DNA of 64,000 bases from NVTR01 sp036479015 (GTDB lineage Bacteria > Pseudomonadota > Alphaproteobacteria > Rhodobacterales > Rhodobacteraceae): contig JAZGFB010000039.1 of NCBI GenBank assembly GCA_036479015.1, positions 17,190 to 81,189 on the forward strand. Direction: 5' to 3'. The notes below the pieces were generated by a model, which saw only the letters and a program-made list of their open reading frames with translations, ran no database searches and had not been told where the DNA came from. Numbering within the stretch: position 1 is the first letter of the stretch; every line of letters starts with the position of its first letter. A program made the position numbers and the translations under genes. Shown here piece by piece: positions 35,498 through 44,453 of the stretch.

Positions 35498-35573
35498 GCG
35501 GCAGAAAATAACGATTTCCCTAGTAATATTTTCAGCACAAGCTTTATTGGACTCGCCATATAGGAGAGTGCAA

Positions 35574-36179
35574 ATGAAAAATATCACCTTTAACCTGTCA
35601 ACAAGCCACAAATTCGGATCTACATTTTATGATTACCTGGGGCTGCGCAAACGGTTCTTTGTTGACACATTAGGGTGGGATATTCCCCATGATGAGACAG
35701 TAGAAATGGATCAGTATGATAACCCGCTCGCACATTATTCAGTCGTCGTGCGGGACGGAGTTGTTGTGGGCGGTGCGCGTACAATGGCGACCACCTCAAT
35801 CTGGGGAGAGCATACTTACATGTTACGCGACGCGGCAGCAGGAAAGCTGTCTGATATCCCTGATCAGGTGCTGACGTCTGTGATTAAGTCCGCCAAAGTT
35901 TGGGAATGTACCCGGCTGGTTGTTTCTGATGCGGTGAATGGCCACCAAGATCGCGCGACCTGTCTGTCGTTAATTGTTGACGGTTTGATGGGTGTCGCCG
36001 CAAGGCAAGGGGGGCAGGAACTGATTTCATTGTCGCCGGTTACATTGATGCGGGCGTTGCGTCAGTTGGGCTATGCTGCCAGTCGAATTGGTGAACCGCA
36101 TGTGAACTGTGGCGACGGTCGTAAATACGCGGTCCTGAGCATGCCAACCCACCTTGAGCCGGCCCTACAAGCGGCCTAG
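35574..36179 (+). CDS. Acyl-homoserine-lactone synthase (LuxI family)
   Basis: A 201-residue LuxI protein. Conserved residues are seen in LRKRFFVDTLGWDIP (Arg, Phe, Trp), VEMDQYDNPLAHY (Glu/Asp pair), VVGGARTM and KVWECTRLVV (Glu, Arg). It makes N-acyl-homoserine lactone from SAM and an acyl carrier. GGAGAG 6 bases before ATG 35574 fixes the start. It sits directly downstream of luxR with a palindromic operator, forming a positive feedback loop. Confidence 0.93.
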   Translation: MKNITFNLSTSHKFGSTFYDYLGLRKRFFVDTLGWDIPHDETVEMDQYDNPLAHYSVVVRDGVVVGGARTMATTSIWGEHTYMLRDAAAGKLSDIPDQVLTSVIKSAKVWECTRLVVSDAVNGHQDRATCLSLIVDGLMGVAARQGGQELISLSPVTLMRALRQLGYAASRIGEPHVNCGDGRKYAVLSMPTHLEPALQAA

Positions 36180-36310
36180 TGGATGAGGCTGTGAAAAGAT
36201 TTGGCGCGTAAAATTGCCATTTTCCACACCCGTTTAACGGGCAAAGTGTGATTGGCAGCATTTAGGAAGCTGGGCAGTTACCTGGTGGCCGATGCTGGCG
36301 TGGCCCAAGG

Positions 36311-37990
36311 TCACTGGCTTTGGTGGTCTTCGTCCAGGGCTTCGATCAGGCGGGTTTCAAGAAGCTGGCCGTTTCGGTACAGGATTGGATAGGCGACATA
36401 GGCACAAAATGTGTTCAGGTCCTTGAAAGCGCGCAGCGTTTCAAGGTGGATGTCACTGGTTTCAAAACTGCCAGCACCGCCTTCGCTAAGGCGTTTAAGG
36501 TGGCGTTTACGGCTCTTGCGTTCGACGCGGTTGATCTCGGTCTTGTCGGCGATCAACAGGCGTGCGCTTTCCAGATCATCACTAAGTAATACGTTGGTGG
36601 CAAGGCGTATATTTGCCAGCACGGTCTCATGTAGTTTGCGCAACTCTGACCAGCCTTCGCTGGAAAACCGCAGGCGTTTTTTGGCTTTTTCGCGGGCCAG
36701 TGGTAGCAGTTGTCGGGCAACGATATCGCCCGCACTTTCAAGGTTGATGGCGTACTCCACCAGTTCACGGGCAGATTTGCGATCTTGCTTACACCAATCA
36801 CCAATGGGCAGGGCGGCCATGTGGGTTTTGATGCCGGACAGGGCGTCATTCAAATGGCCTTCTAACGTGGTCAACCCGTCCATGCGGGCGGCATCGCCAT
36901 TGGCGTAAATTTCGATCACTGGTTCGGCCATGTGTTCAACGATGGCAGCCATCCTTAGAACTTCTCGTTTAAGGTTGGACAGGGCCAGGGTTGGGTTGTC
37001 TATAACTGTGTCATCTAGCGTGCTTCTGGGTGCCAAAGTGTCGTCAGCGGTTGAGGGCACTGAAGTTGGCATAAGCCAGCTGGTGATCTTACCGGTTTGG
37101 CGCAAAAACGGCAGCGACAGAAATAAAAGTGCCAGATTGAAAACGATATGGGTGAGGATAAGCGCCTGCGCCGGGTCCAGGGTGTGCAAGGCGTCGCCAA
37201 TTGGTAAAAGATTTACCGCAAGAAGCGCAATAAGCGCCCAGGCACCGCGCAGCCCAAGATTGGCAAATGGCACGCGGCGGGCATGGGCTGGCATGCCGCG
37301 TGACAGCCAGATCGGGATCAGGGCGGAACCAAGGTTTGCCCCCAGCACCAGCGATATCCCTGCTTCTAAGGGTACGGTATCAATGGCCACCAGCGTGACC
37401 ACCATTAGGATGGTCGCAACACTGGAATGCATGATAAACGCAAGGGCGGCACCAATGATAAAGGCTGTGAGAAAGTCCTGTGCCAGATAGCCAGAAACTG
37501 CGGGCAGGAAGGCGCTTTCGCGGATCGGGTCCATGGCCTCGCGCAGAAACCTGAGTGAGATCAAAATAAAGGCGATACCCATCAGGATACGGCCGTATTG
37601 GCGTAGGTCGCGTTTGTCAGATTTGACAAACAGCCAGCCGCCAACAGCCAAAAGCAATGGTACCAGCCAGTCTAGTTTGAAGCTCAGTATCTGTATAAGC
37701 AAAGCCGAGCCCAGATCTCCGCCCAACACAACCGCCAGGCCAATTTCAAAGCCAAGCGCACCAGAGCCTGAAAAGCCGGCGACAAGAAGCGCAACAGCTG
37801 CTGACGATTGCAAAACCATTGCCAGCCCCAGGCCTGAACCTGCAGCGCTAAGGTAGCCTTTTTGCTGGGTTATCAAACGTTGAAAAGAAGCGCCAAAACT
37901 ACGTTCTATTCCGGTTCGCACCATCCTGACTGCAAACAACAACAACATGGTTGCCCCGGCAATGTTCAGAAAAAACTCTAGGATGGCCAT
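36311..37990 (-). CDS. Na/Pi cotransporter (NptA-like) with C-terminal PhoU-like domain
   Basis: A 559-residue protein. The N-terminal ~310 residues hold two repeats of the Na/Pi-cotransporter family, with the QSS motif in GLAMVLQSSAAVALLVAG and the related IMHSSVATILMVVTL. After a linker of about 30 residues, the C-terminal part (about 340-550) is helical and PhoU-like. Such proteins carry phosphate with sodium or regulate phosphate balance. It stands alone; the next genes are on the opposite strand or distant. Confidence 0.87.
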   Translation of the reverse strand: MAILEFFLNIAGATMLLLFAVRMVRTGIERSFGASFQRLITQQKGYLSAAGSGLGLAMVLQSSAAVALLVAGFSGSGALGFEIGLAVVLGGDLGSALLIQILSFKLDWLVPLLLAVGGWLFVKSDKRDLRQYGRILMGIAFILISLRFLREAMDPIRESAFLPAVSGYLAQDFLTAFIIGAALAFIMHSSVATILMVVTLVAIDTVPLEAGISLVLGANLGSALIPIWLSRGMPAHARRVPFANLGLRGAWALIALLAVNLLPIGDALHTLDPAQALILTHIVFNLALLFLSLPFLRQTGKITSWLMPTSVPSTADDTLAPRSTLDDTVIDNPTLALSNLKREVLRMAAIVEHMAEPVIEIYANGDAARMDGLTTLEGHLNDALSGIKTHMAALPIGDWCKQDRKSARELVEYAINLESAGDIVARQLLPLAREKAKKRLRFSSEGWSELRKLHETVLANIRLATNVLLSDDLESARLLIADKTEINRVERKSRKRHLKRLSEGGAGSFETSDIHLETLRAFKDLNTFCAYVAYPILYRNGQLLETRLIEALDEDHQSQ

Positions 37991-38128
37991 CGGTGTTTAT
38001 GTTGGTCGGTTTTGCAAGAACCGCGCGCCCTTTTAGTAAGGTTGTTTAATTGTCCCTTATCAGCAGGTCGTTGGGGTAACTCAAGTGAAATGCTCTTAGA
38101 AAAACCAAATTCCCCTAAATACCACGCG

Positions 38129-38160
38129 AAAAACAAAACACGCCCAAATATGGGGCGCGC
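38129..38160 (-). terminator. Likely terminator of the 38226-38696 gene
   Basis: GCGCGCCC and GGGCGTG pair (one mismatch) and on the minus strand are followed by TGTTTTGTTTTT. It lies about 65 bases beyond the stop of the minus-strand gene upstream. Confidence 0.5.
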
Positions 38161-38225
38161 TTAGTTAATCTAGCAAGGGGGAGGCTAGGCTATGAAATAG
38201 GGTTTGGCTTTGACGCGTTTACCGT

Positions 38226-38696
38226 TCAGCGAGAGTCACTGACCAAGTCTTCATTATATATATGGTCAGTGGGTTTGTTACGCCCCAGATAGCAGCGAAT
38301 GCTAAATTCGCCGCGCGACAGGTTAAGCCGACATTCTGGCACCGGGCGTTTCAATTGCGCGCAAGCCCGTTCCAGGTTTTTCTGGATCTTTTTCTGCAAA
38401 ATAGGAACCTGACAAGAATCTTCGTGCCCGACTTCTACCCATGGTGCGATATTGTTGATGTTCATTTCATTTTTGTCGCGCAGGTCGGATAGACGCACGG
38501 CCTCGACCAACTGGCCGACAATCACATCATCAAGCTCTCGTGACAGGTTCTGGCCATTAAACTCGACAGAGCGAAATGAAATTTCGATAAGTTGAGAGTT
38601 TGGGGAAGGCTGATTTTTTGCCTGTGGATGTACATGCATCATGCCAGCAGTAGCGTTAGAACCAAGAGTAGGAGACAGAGTTTCAAAATGTAACAT
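38226..38696 (-). CDS. Unrecognised protein
   Basis: A 156-residue soluble protein without signal peptide or membrane segment. I do not recognise a family. The middle (RELDDVIVGQLVEAVRLSDLRDKNE) is predicted helical. Four cysteines are scattered (CQVP, CAQL, ECRLN, RCYLG) in the C-terminal half. A hairpin follows its stop, and the stretch 38697-39169 upstream (473 bases) shows no gene or clear RNA; it probably holds promoters for this gene and for dodecin. Confidence 0.6.
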   Translation of the reverse strand: MLHFETLSPTLGSNATAGMMHVHPQAKNQPSPNSQLIEISFRSVEFNGQNLSRELDDVIVGQLVEAVRLSDLRDKNEMNINNIAPWVEVGHEDSCQVPILQKKIQKNLERACAQLKRPVPECRLNLSRGEFSIRCYLGRNKPTDHIYNEDLVSDSR

Positions 38697-39169
38697 TCGT
38701 TTTCCTTCGCCGCACCAGTTATTATTTTTGCAACAGTCATGAAATTTTTGCGGGAGTATTGTGTCATAAATATGGCCCGGTTTGTGGTTAAATTGTGGTT
38801 AATCGCACCGACCTGTGTGGGGGCGGAATTCCGCCCAATATTTACCTGATCATAGTTTGGTAAGGCCAAATCACCTTAATAATATAGCTGGGCGCGAATT
38901 TTTTTGATCTAAATAACCCTGTACCAGGGTCAAATATATTTTGGTGCAGCCAAAATAGAAGGGTGAGTTTGGGATGCTGACGACTCAGCTATAATGATCA
39001 AACCAAGGCACCTTATGGTACTAATGTAGAATAATTTACTGTGTGACACGGCACCCATGCCCAAAAGCGCCTGTGATGGCCGGTACCACTTTGAACCCGC
39101 GTCCCGGTGTTGACTGGTCAGAAAAATGAAGGGCAAATAGCCGTGTTCACCAATTTTAGGAGTATCCAA

Positions 39170-39373
39170 ATGTCTGTTGCCCGCGTCACTGAAATAATTG
39201 CATCGTCTAAAAAGTCTTTTGACGACGCTATTGAAAATGGTGTGGATCGCGCCTGCAAGACGTTGAAAAATGTGCAAGGTGCCTGGATTCAGGACCAGAA
39301 CGTCATGATCAAAGACGGAAAGATCACAGAATACCGTGTATGTTTGAAGGTGACTTTCGTGCTTTCGGACTAA
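39170..39373 (+). CDS. Dodecin, flavin-binding dodecamer protein
   Basis: A 67-residue dodecin: SVARVTEIIASSKKSFDDAIENG is the family N terminus, and GAWIQDQNVMIKDGKITEYRV holds the flavin-stacking Trp and neighbouring Gln. It forms hollow 12-mers that store riboflavin or FMN in the cytoplasm. ATG 39170 has AGGAG 5 bases upstream and gives the standard N terminus. It converges on the cold-shock gene with a strong shared hairpin between. Confidence 0.93.
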   Translation: MSVARVTEIIASSKKSFDDAIENGVDRACKTLKNVQGAWIQDQNVMIKDGKITEYRVCLKVTFVLSD

Positions 39374-39401
39374 AGGGTCTTAAGCTTCACGAAATAAAGT
39401 T

Positions 39402-39427
39402 GGGCCGGCGCCAAATGGCACCGGCCC
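39402..39427. terminator. Bidirectional hairpin between dodecin and cspA
   Basis: GGGCCGGCGCC pairs with GGCACCGGCCC around an AAAT loop (one mismatch). On the plus strand GAATATTTT follows, and on the minus strand AACTTTATTT, so it probably ends both genes. Confidence 0.78.
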
Positions 39428-39434
39428 GAATATT

Positions 39435-39641
39435 TTAGACCAACACTAGGTTAGTTGCGCTTTCGCGGCCGTCACGGCCAGCTTCGATGTCAAAAGTCAG
39501 CTTTTGACCATCGGCCAGACCTGTAAGGCCAGAGCGTTCTACAGCAGAAATGTGTACAAACACATCTTTTGCTCCGCCTTCAGGCTCTACAAAGCCAAAA
39601 CCTTTAGTTGAGTTAAACCATTTCACGGTGCCATTAGCCAT
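39435..39641 (-). CDS. Cold-shock-domain protein (CspA family)
   Basis: A 68-residue cold-shock protein with RNP1 (KGFGFVEP) and RNP2 (VFVHISAVE) and the start MANGTVKWFNSTKGFGF. It binds single-stranded RNA as a chaperone. ATG at 39641 has AGGAGAT 6 bases upstream. The leader upstream contains a small hairpin (GCCAC ... GTGGC, 39664-39686), which could act in temperature control as in other csp leaders. Confidence 0.95.
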   Translation of the reverse strand: MANGTVKWFNSTKGFGFVEPEGGAKDVFVHISAVERSGLTGLADGQKLTFDIEAGRDGRESATNLVLV

Positions 39642-40496
39642 CGTGAGATCTCCTATATAGTATGCCACCCGCGTTAGTGCGGTGGCCCGGCTCGGTCAGT
39701 GCAGAATCGAAAGACTGTAGCCAGATAGGAAAACAGTGGGTCGATAGTGATAACGGTCGCGAGGGGGATATGGGTGCTTGTGGGGGAGAAAGCAAGGAAA
39801 ATCGGTAATATAGTAAAAGCTACCCCCAGATACTTAATGGGTTCTTAACAGAATTGGGGCGTGTAAGGCGGCTGGTTTGGCTGAATTCCTAAGGCTATGG
39901 GTGGATTTACAGAATGCCAATTTGGGGGATGCTGACGATACCAATGGGCAAAGCCGGATTTAGTGAAGCTTTTGTTTGTGCTTTGTCTGCAAATTTACAT
40001 AGCGTGGGCTGCCCTCGTGAATCAATCTCAAAGGTTTGTTAGCGTTATGGGTGCCATGTCGTGATGTCCTTCCAACACCTGGGGGATACTGGAAACAAAC
40101 TGTTTACAATTCAGCCACAATCGAACGATTGAAGTGGAAGTGATTGATTGAGTTGGTGATTTTTCGGGCTGAACGGGCGGTATTGCATTGTGATATATGG
40201 ATTTTTATCCGCATTTTGTTCGCAACATGCTGATTATTAACAGTTAATTAGCCATTATCGATATGGCCAAGGTGAAATGATCGCGCACAATTTGGTGGGG
40301 CCGGATCCAGGGTTTATTGTTCTTGAATGATGGGGCGCGCCCGTAATGGATAATTTGTCGTAAAATTGACTAAAAATGATCGATATTCCGCCGCTATCCA
40401 GCCTTCATTTTGCCACACCCCGTCAACAGTGTCAGGATTGTGTAATGATTGTGTCAGTATGGAAACGGAAACGAGACGATTGAAAAGGATACCTAC
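39642..40496. other. 855-base intergenic stretch
   Basis: No convincing gene. It holds the cspA leader with the hairpin at 39664-39686, and then AT-rich DNA without obvious repeats. It may contain promoters and possibly an unrecognised small RNA, but I see no structure that supports one. Confidence 0.4.
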
Positions 40497-40682
40497 ATGA
40501 CCAACTTTCTGGAAAAAGCACGTACCGGACGCACAATTGCTTTGGATACGCACCGCAATAAACCGGAAAGTGGTGCGTTGGCAGCGCCCAAGGCCATTCA
40601 GTTCAAATCCTGCCGTGTTGTTGATCCGATGTCATTTATTACCAACCGTACACACGTACAGCCAACAACCTGGCTGCACTGA
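40497..40682 (+). CDS. Small protein of 61 residues, unrecognised
   Basis: Begins MTNFLEKARTGRTIALDTHR after AAAAGGA (9 bases upstream). It is basic and polar, without membrane segment. A clear rho-independent terminator follows 75 bases after the stop, so the stretch is transcribed as its own unit. That supports a real small gene, though I know no family for it; the transcript could also be a regulatory RNA. Confidence 0.5.
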   Translation: MTNFLEKARTGRTIALDTHRNKPESGALAAPKAIQFKSCRVVDPMSFITNRTHVQPTTWLH

Positions 40683-40757
40683 TCTTAACCTCCCTGAATT
40701 GACCCTAGTCGGTTCATCTGGGTGCTCGTCTACTATTGGTGGGTGTAGCAGGCAAAA

Positions 40758-40792
40758 GGGCGCCGACAGCTTAGCTGTTCGGTGCCCTTATT
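40758..40792 (+). terminator. Rho-independent terminator
   Basis: GGGCGCCGACAGC pairs with GCTGTTCGGTGCCC around a TTA loop, with one bulge and G-T pairs, followed by TTATTTATT. It ends the short unit starting near 40497. Confidence 0.85.
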
Positions 40793-40892
40793 TATTAATA
40801 AGCCAAATATGCCTGCAATACCCTTTGACGCAAATAATAGGGACATGGGCTACGATAGTATGCCAACAACTTATAGCCGTACCTAAGTGGGC

Positions 40893-41279
40893 CTAAATAG
40901 CTGCGATAACGGCTTGCAGCATGGTACGGACCTGCCCGGCCACAGCCACCAGTTCAGCATTATCAATGCCCATCATTGATGCTTGCGGATCAACAGCGCT
41001 GACCTCAACGCCACCATCGACAGCCCGCAAAATCACATTGCAGGGCAGCATGGCACCAACACGGGGTTCCATTGCGATGGCATCCCAGGCCATGTTTGGA
41101 TTGCAGGCCCCCAGAATGCGGTAGGGTGGCATGTCTTTGTCAATTTTCTTTTTCATGGTGGCTTTGACATCTATTTCCGTCAGGACACCAAACCCCTGAT
41201 CTGCCAGTGCTGCGCGGGTGCGTGCATCAACGGTGTCAAAATCGGCGTCTGTGATGATGCGGTCAATTGTATAAGGCAT
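40893..41279 (-). CDS. DUF302 family protein
   Basis: A 128-residue DUF302 protein: ADQGFGVLTEIDVKATMKKK and PYRILGACNPNMAWDAIAMEPRVGAMLPCNVIL are the signature, with the cysteine pair GACNP ... LPCNV. The role is not established; members often sit with metal, sulfur or copper genes. ATG 41279 with GAGGAA upstream is preferred to an ATG 30 bases earlier. It is next to the Crp/Fnr regulator (same strand, 150 bases downstream of it). Confidence 0.88.
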   Translation of the reverse strand: MPYTIDRIITDADFDTVDARTRAALADQGFGVLTEIDVKATMKKKIDKDMPPYRILGACNPNMAWDAIAMEPRVGAMLPCNVILRAVDGGVEVSAVDPQASMMGIDNAELVAVAGQVRTMLQAVIAAI

Positions 41280-41429
41280 GGGGGTTCCTCTTTTGGGGGT
41301 GAGTGACATTCATAAACTGGCATGTGTTCGCAAAAAGTACAAGCTCTGCACCTAGGGGTAGAAATGATGAAGATAATTGTAAATACGCCGGTCCCAAATA
41401 GGAAATTTCGAATTGGGGGCCTAAAGCTA

Positions 41430-42020
41430 TCATGCGGGCCCTAGAACCCGGTATTTGCCACGGCCAGTTTTCAGAACTGCCCCCTGTGTGACCAATTTGG
41501 CCAGGGCGCGATAGGTGGCTTCATGTGTCAGGCCAAGGTCGTCAGAGAACGCCATGATACTGGATGTTAGCCAACCGTCAGACAGCCCTGCCAGCACTCT
41601 TTCATTGGCGGATTGAATTGAACGAAGTTCCAACTGTTTGCGATACCGTTGTATTTGCCGGGCAAGGTTTTGGGCCAATGCGGCGGCAAATTTAGGGTTT
41701 TCGGCAAGCAAGAAAAGTACATCTGATTTGTGAAATGCCACAAAGCGGCAATCGTCTTTGGCGATACAGTCGCAGTGGTATTGTGCTGAATAAAGCGACA
41801 CTTCGGCCAGAAAATTACCGGCGCGTGCTGTGTGCAAAGTCACCATCCGGCCCGACGGAGTATGGCGCAACAGGCGAGCTGATCCGGACAACAAATAGTA
41901 CAGATATTTCGGGGTATCACCCTGATGGAATACAAAACTGTCTTTGGGCGAGTGCAGCCGGTGTATCCGGTCACGTTTTATCAGTTCAAACGGGTGGGGG
42001 ATGTCGGAATACGTATTCAT
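41430..42020 (-). CDS. Crp/Fnr-family transcription regulator
   Basis: A 196-residue regulator: cyclic-nucleotide-binding-type beta roll (VFHQGDTPKYLYYLLSGSARLLRHTPSGR) and C-terminal winged helix (SIMAFSDDLGLTHEATYRALAKL). The recognition helix is not the FNR E-x2-S-R type. Cysteines CDCIAKDDC sit where FNR/CooA-like proteins have none, so a metal or redox ligand is possible. A perfect palindrome overlaps its start codon, suggesting autoregulation and control of the divergent exported protein. Confidence 0.82.
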   Translation of the reverse strand: MNTYSDIPHPFELIKRDRIHRLHSPKDSFVFHQGDTPKYLYYLLSGSARLLRHTPSGRMVTLHTARAGNFLAEVSLYSAQYHCDCIAKDDCRFVAFHKSDVLFLLAENPKFAAALAQNLARQIQRYRKQLELRSIQSANERVLAGLSDGWLTSSIMAFSDDLGLTHEATYRALAKLVTQGAVLKTGRGKYRVLGPA

Positions 42021-42038
42021 TATGATTTTGATCATAAT
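42019..42038. promoter_or_regulatory. Palindrome over the start of the Crp/Fnr gene
   Basis: ATTATGAT-N4-ATCATAAT is a perfect 8-bp inverted repeat, with the first two bases inside the start codon of the Crp/Fnr-type gene and 58 bases before the divergent exported-protein gene. It has the size of a Crp/Fnr-family dimer site. Confidence 0.7.
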
Positions 42039-42095
42039 CCCGACAAGCGGAATCGTCTAGACAAAACCAGACCGGAACAAAAACTAGGAAATGAC

Positions 42096-42692
42096 ATGAA
42101 GTTGAGTATTGGAATAATAGCAGTGGGCATTGCAATGGGCGCGCAAACGGCTAATGCGCAATCCGCGCAAACAGACACCCAAAACATGGTGCACAGTCAG
42201 GGCATGACCCATACCCAAGGTATGGACCATGGGGCGGGTGCTATGGCGGCCCTGCCAACAGAACCTGGACAGGGTGCGTTCGCGGCGGTGGCCGAAATTG
42301 TTGCACTGTTAACGGCAGACCCAAACACCGATTGGAGCCGGGTCAATATCAGTGCGTTGCAGCAGCATTTGGTGGATATGGATATGCTCGTAACCCAAAC
42401 CCAGGTTTCCAATACAGAGGTGGAAGGTGGGCTTGAAATGCGCATTAGCCTGTCAGGGGATGGCGGCGGTGCTGCGTCACGTATGGTTCCGGCCCATGGG
42501 CCGGTTCTGGCCACTGAAACCGGTTGGGACAGTCGCGTTCAGGTGTTGGATGACGTGATTGTATGGCGGGTAAGTTCCGACAATGCTGTGGATCAGATAC
42601 GTGCATTGGGGTTTTATGGCTTGATGGCTGTTGGGGACCATCACAGGGAACACCATATGGGCATGGCCAGCGGTCAAATGATACATCCTTAG
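42096..42692 (+). CDS. Exported Met/His-rich protein, unrecognised
   Basis: A 198-residue protein with a signal peptide (LSIGIIAVGIAMGAQTANAQ). The mature N terminus repeats Met-His pairs (MVHSQGMTHTQGMDHGAGAM), and the C terminus ends HHREHHMGMASGQMIHP. Such Met/His clusters bind copper or silver in other proteins. The core (about 60-180) is an unnamed domain ending ALGFYGLMAVGDHHR. AGGAA 6 bases before ATG 42096. Divergent from the Crp/Fnr regulator. A periplasmic metal-handling role is inference. Confidence 0.72.
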   Translation: MKLSIGIIAVGIAMGAQTANAQSAQTDTQNMVHSQGMTHTQGMDHGAGAMAALPTEPGQGAFAAVAEIVALLTADPNTDWSRVNISALQQHLVDMDMLVTQTQVSNTEVEGGLEMRISLSGDGGGAASRMVPAHGPVLATETGWDSRVQVLDDVIVWRVSSDNAVDQIRALGFYGLMAVGDHHREHHMGMASGQMIHP

Positions 42693-42766
42693 CGGTGGAC
42701 CGGGGCGTTGGTTGGGTGCCTGCAAGTGTTGCGCTGGTTTCCAGCCCGCCGCCACCCGGAACTCGG

Positions 42767-43654
42767 CTAAGGTGAAATAAAGTTAACGCCCGGTGTGCGG
42801 CTGATCGTTCCGATATCGTCTTCATAGGTTTCAGTCATCATTGCGACGGTCTCATCTGTCCAGCCGGGCAGGTCAATTTCAACGTCAACAGCATCATCCA
42901 CTACGAATTTTTCCAGAAACACGGCTTTCACCCGGCGGCGCTGCATTTCATTAAGTGCAGGGCGCTCATCAAGGTATTGCTCAAGGCGGGTGGTTCCATC
43001 TGGTGAAATGATACTGCGGATGATATCAAGATCACCCCGAAGGCTGGCATTGGCATCCAGCCCGGCCACTTCACGTAATACCGAGGCCCAGATAATGGGC
43101 GTGTCTTCGTTGCACCATACCGTGATTGGGCAATCTGGATTGGCGTCCTGAATGCGTTGGATAACCGTGGACCAGCGAATATCGGCAATATTAATGTCGC
43201 CAATGAAACCTTTGTAGTCCTTGCCATTTTGTCCCAGATACGCTTCGGGCACAAAGGTCGCCGGGTTGCGGATGGAGAGAAAAAACTCACATGGGTTATC
43301 AGGGAACAGGTTGCGCAGTTCTTTTGTTCTGTTGCCGGCATTCTGGTAAAATGCGGCGTTGTTGAACATCCAGGACTGTACCCCCAGGAACTTGGAGCTG
43401 CTAAAATAAACGCGACCCACTTGCTGTTGGTTGGTCAATGTTGACAGCAATTGCTCACGATCTTCCATCGAAAATTCGCCGTTGATGTCTTTTTCCACCG
43501 CGTCGCTTAACCGGCGTCGATATTCACGTGGACGGGGGGCGGCCACGCCGTTTTGCACCAGCAACTCCGCGTCTTTGCGCAATGACCACAGGAGTTGCTC
43601 ATTATCTGTATGGGGGGCCCCAAGGTGGTAAGCTATTGCAATGTCGGTGCGCAT
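42767..43654 (-). CDS. Unrecognised 295-residue protein
   Basis: A soluble cytoplasmic protein without signal peptide. The N terminus IAIAYHLGAPHTDNEQLLWSL and the segment CEFFLSIRNPATFVPEAYLG resemble the layout of sulfotransferase-like P-loop proteins (start strand, then R-N/S-P-like motif), but no G-x-x-G-K/S-T loop is seen, so I leave it unnamed. It stands alone between a metal-related pair and the arsenical genes. Confidence 0.6.
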   Translation of the reverse strand: MRTDIAIAYHLGAPHTDNEQLLWSLRKDAELLVQNGVAAPRPREYRRRLSDAVEKDINGEFSMEDREQLLSTLTNQQQVGRVYFSSSKFLGVQSWMFNNAAFYQNAGNRTKELRNLFPDNPCEFFLSIRNPATFVPEAYLGQNGKDYKGFIGDINIADIRWSTVIQRIQDANPDCPITVWCNEDTPIIWASVLREVAGLDANASLRGDLDIIRSIISPDGTTRLEQYLDERPALNEMQRRRVKAVFLEKFVVDDAVDVEIDLPGWTDETVAMMTETYEDDIGTISRTPGVNFISP

Positions 43655-43805
43655 ATTATCCGTCTACAGAGGCAATTATTGATAATCAGCCGATCTGCTT
43701 AGGTGGTATCACCATTCAGCTTTCAGGCTCAAGCTGTTTGGTGCTGTGTAAGTGATTTCAACTTTAAGTGACGCAAGGCCCGAGCACTTAAGCCACTAGT
43801 ATCCA

Positions 43806-44453
43806 TCATTCTGACAACAGCCACTCAAAAGTGAGCGTGGCAACAACTGCTGCGGCCAGTTGGGCGATGATGAAGCCAAGAACGTGGGACGGATCAATGC
43901 CGGCGAAAGTATTGGAAAACCCGCGCGCTATGGTTGCCGCCGGGTTGGCAAATGATGTTGAGGCCGTGAACCAATAGGCAGCAGTAATATATAGGCCAAC
44001 GGCAAAGGGCACGGCATCTGGTCGCGATTTAAGGGTGCCAAGGATGGTGGCGATTAGCCCGAAGGTGGCAACAAATTCGCTGAACCATTGGCTGGGGCCG
44101 GTGCGGGCGTGGGTTGACGGATCAATCAGCGGGTTCTGAAACATAAGGTGGGCAACAATAACTCCGGCGATGGCCCCGGTGATCTGAACCACAACATAAA
44201 TTGCGCCATCGCGGGCGGAAATTTGCTGGCGGATGACAAAGGCAAGCGTGACGGCCGGGTTAAAATGGGCCCCTGATATGGGGCCGAAAACCAGGATGAG
44301 AACAACCAATATCGCGCCCGTCGGAATGGTGTTGCCAAGCAGGGCGATGGCCGCGTTTCCACCCGCCAGCCGTTCGGCCATGATGCCCGAGCCAATCACT
44401 GTGGCCAATAGGAACATCGTGCCCAGCCATTCGGCAAACAGCTTGCGTATCAT
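43806..44453 (-). CDS. aqpS: AqpS-type aquaglyceroporin (MIP family)
   Basis: A 215-residue MIP channel with six hydrophobic segments and both half-helix motifs: NPA in GAHFNPAVTLAF and NPA in SFANPAATIARGF. It overlaps the arsH gene by 4 bases, which identifies it as the arsenical channel AqpS known from Sinorhizobium ars operons, where it lets arsenite or methylated arsenicals flow out. No arsB/acr3 pump or arsC reductase is present in the cluster. Confidence 0.87.
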   Translation of the reverse strand: MIRKLFAEWLGTMFLLATVIGSGIMAERLAGGNAAIALLGNTIPTGAILVVLILVFGPISGAHFNPAVTLAFVIRQQISARDGAIYVVVQITGAIAGVIVAHLMFQNPLIDPSTHARTGPSQWFSEFVATFGLIATILGTLKSRPDAVPFAVGLYITAAYWFTASTSFANPAATIARGFSNTFAGIDPSHVLGFIIAQLAAAVVATLTFEWLLSE

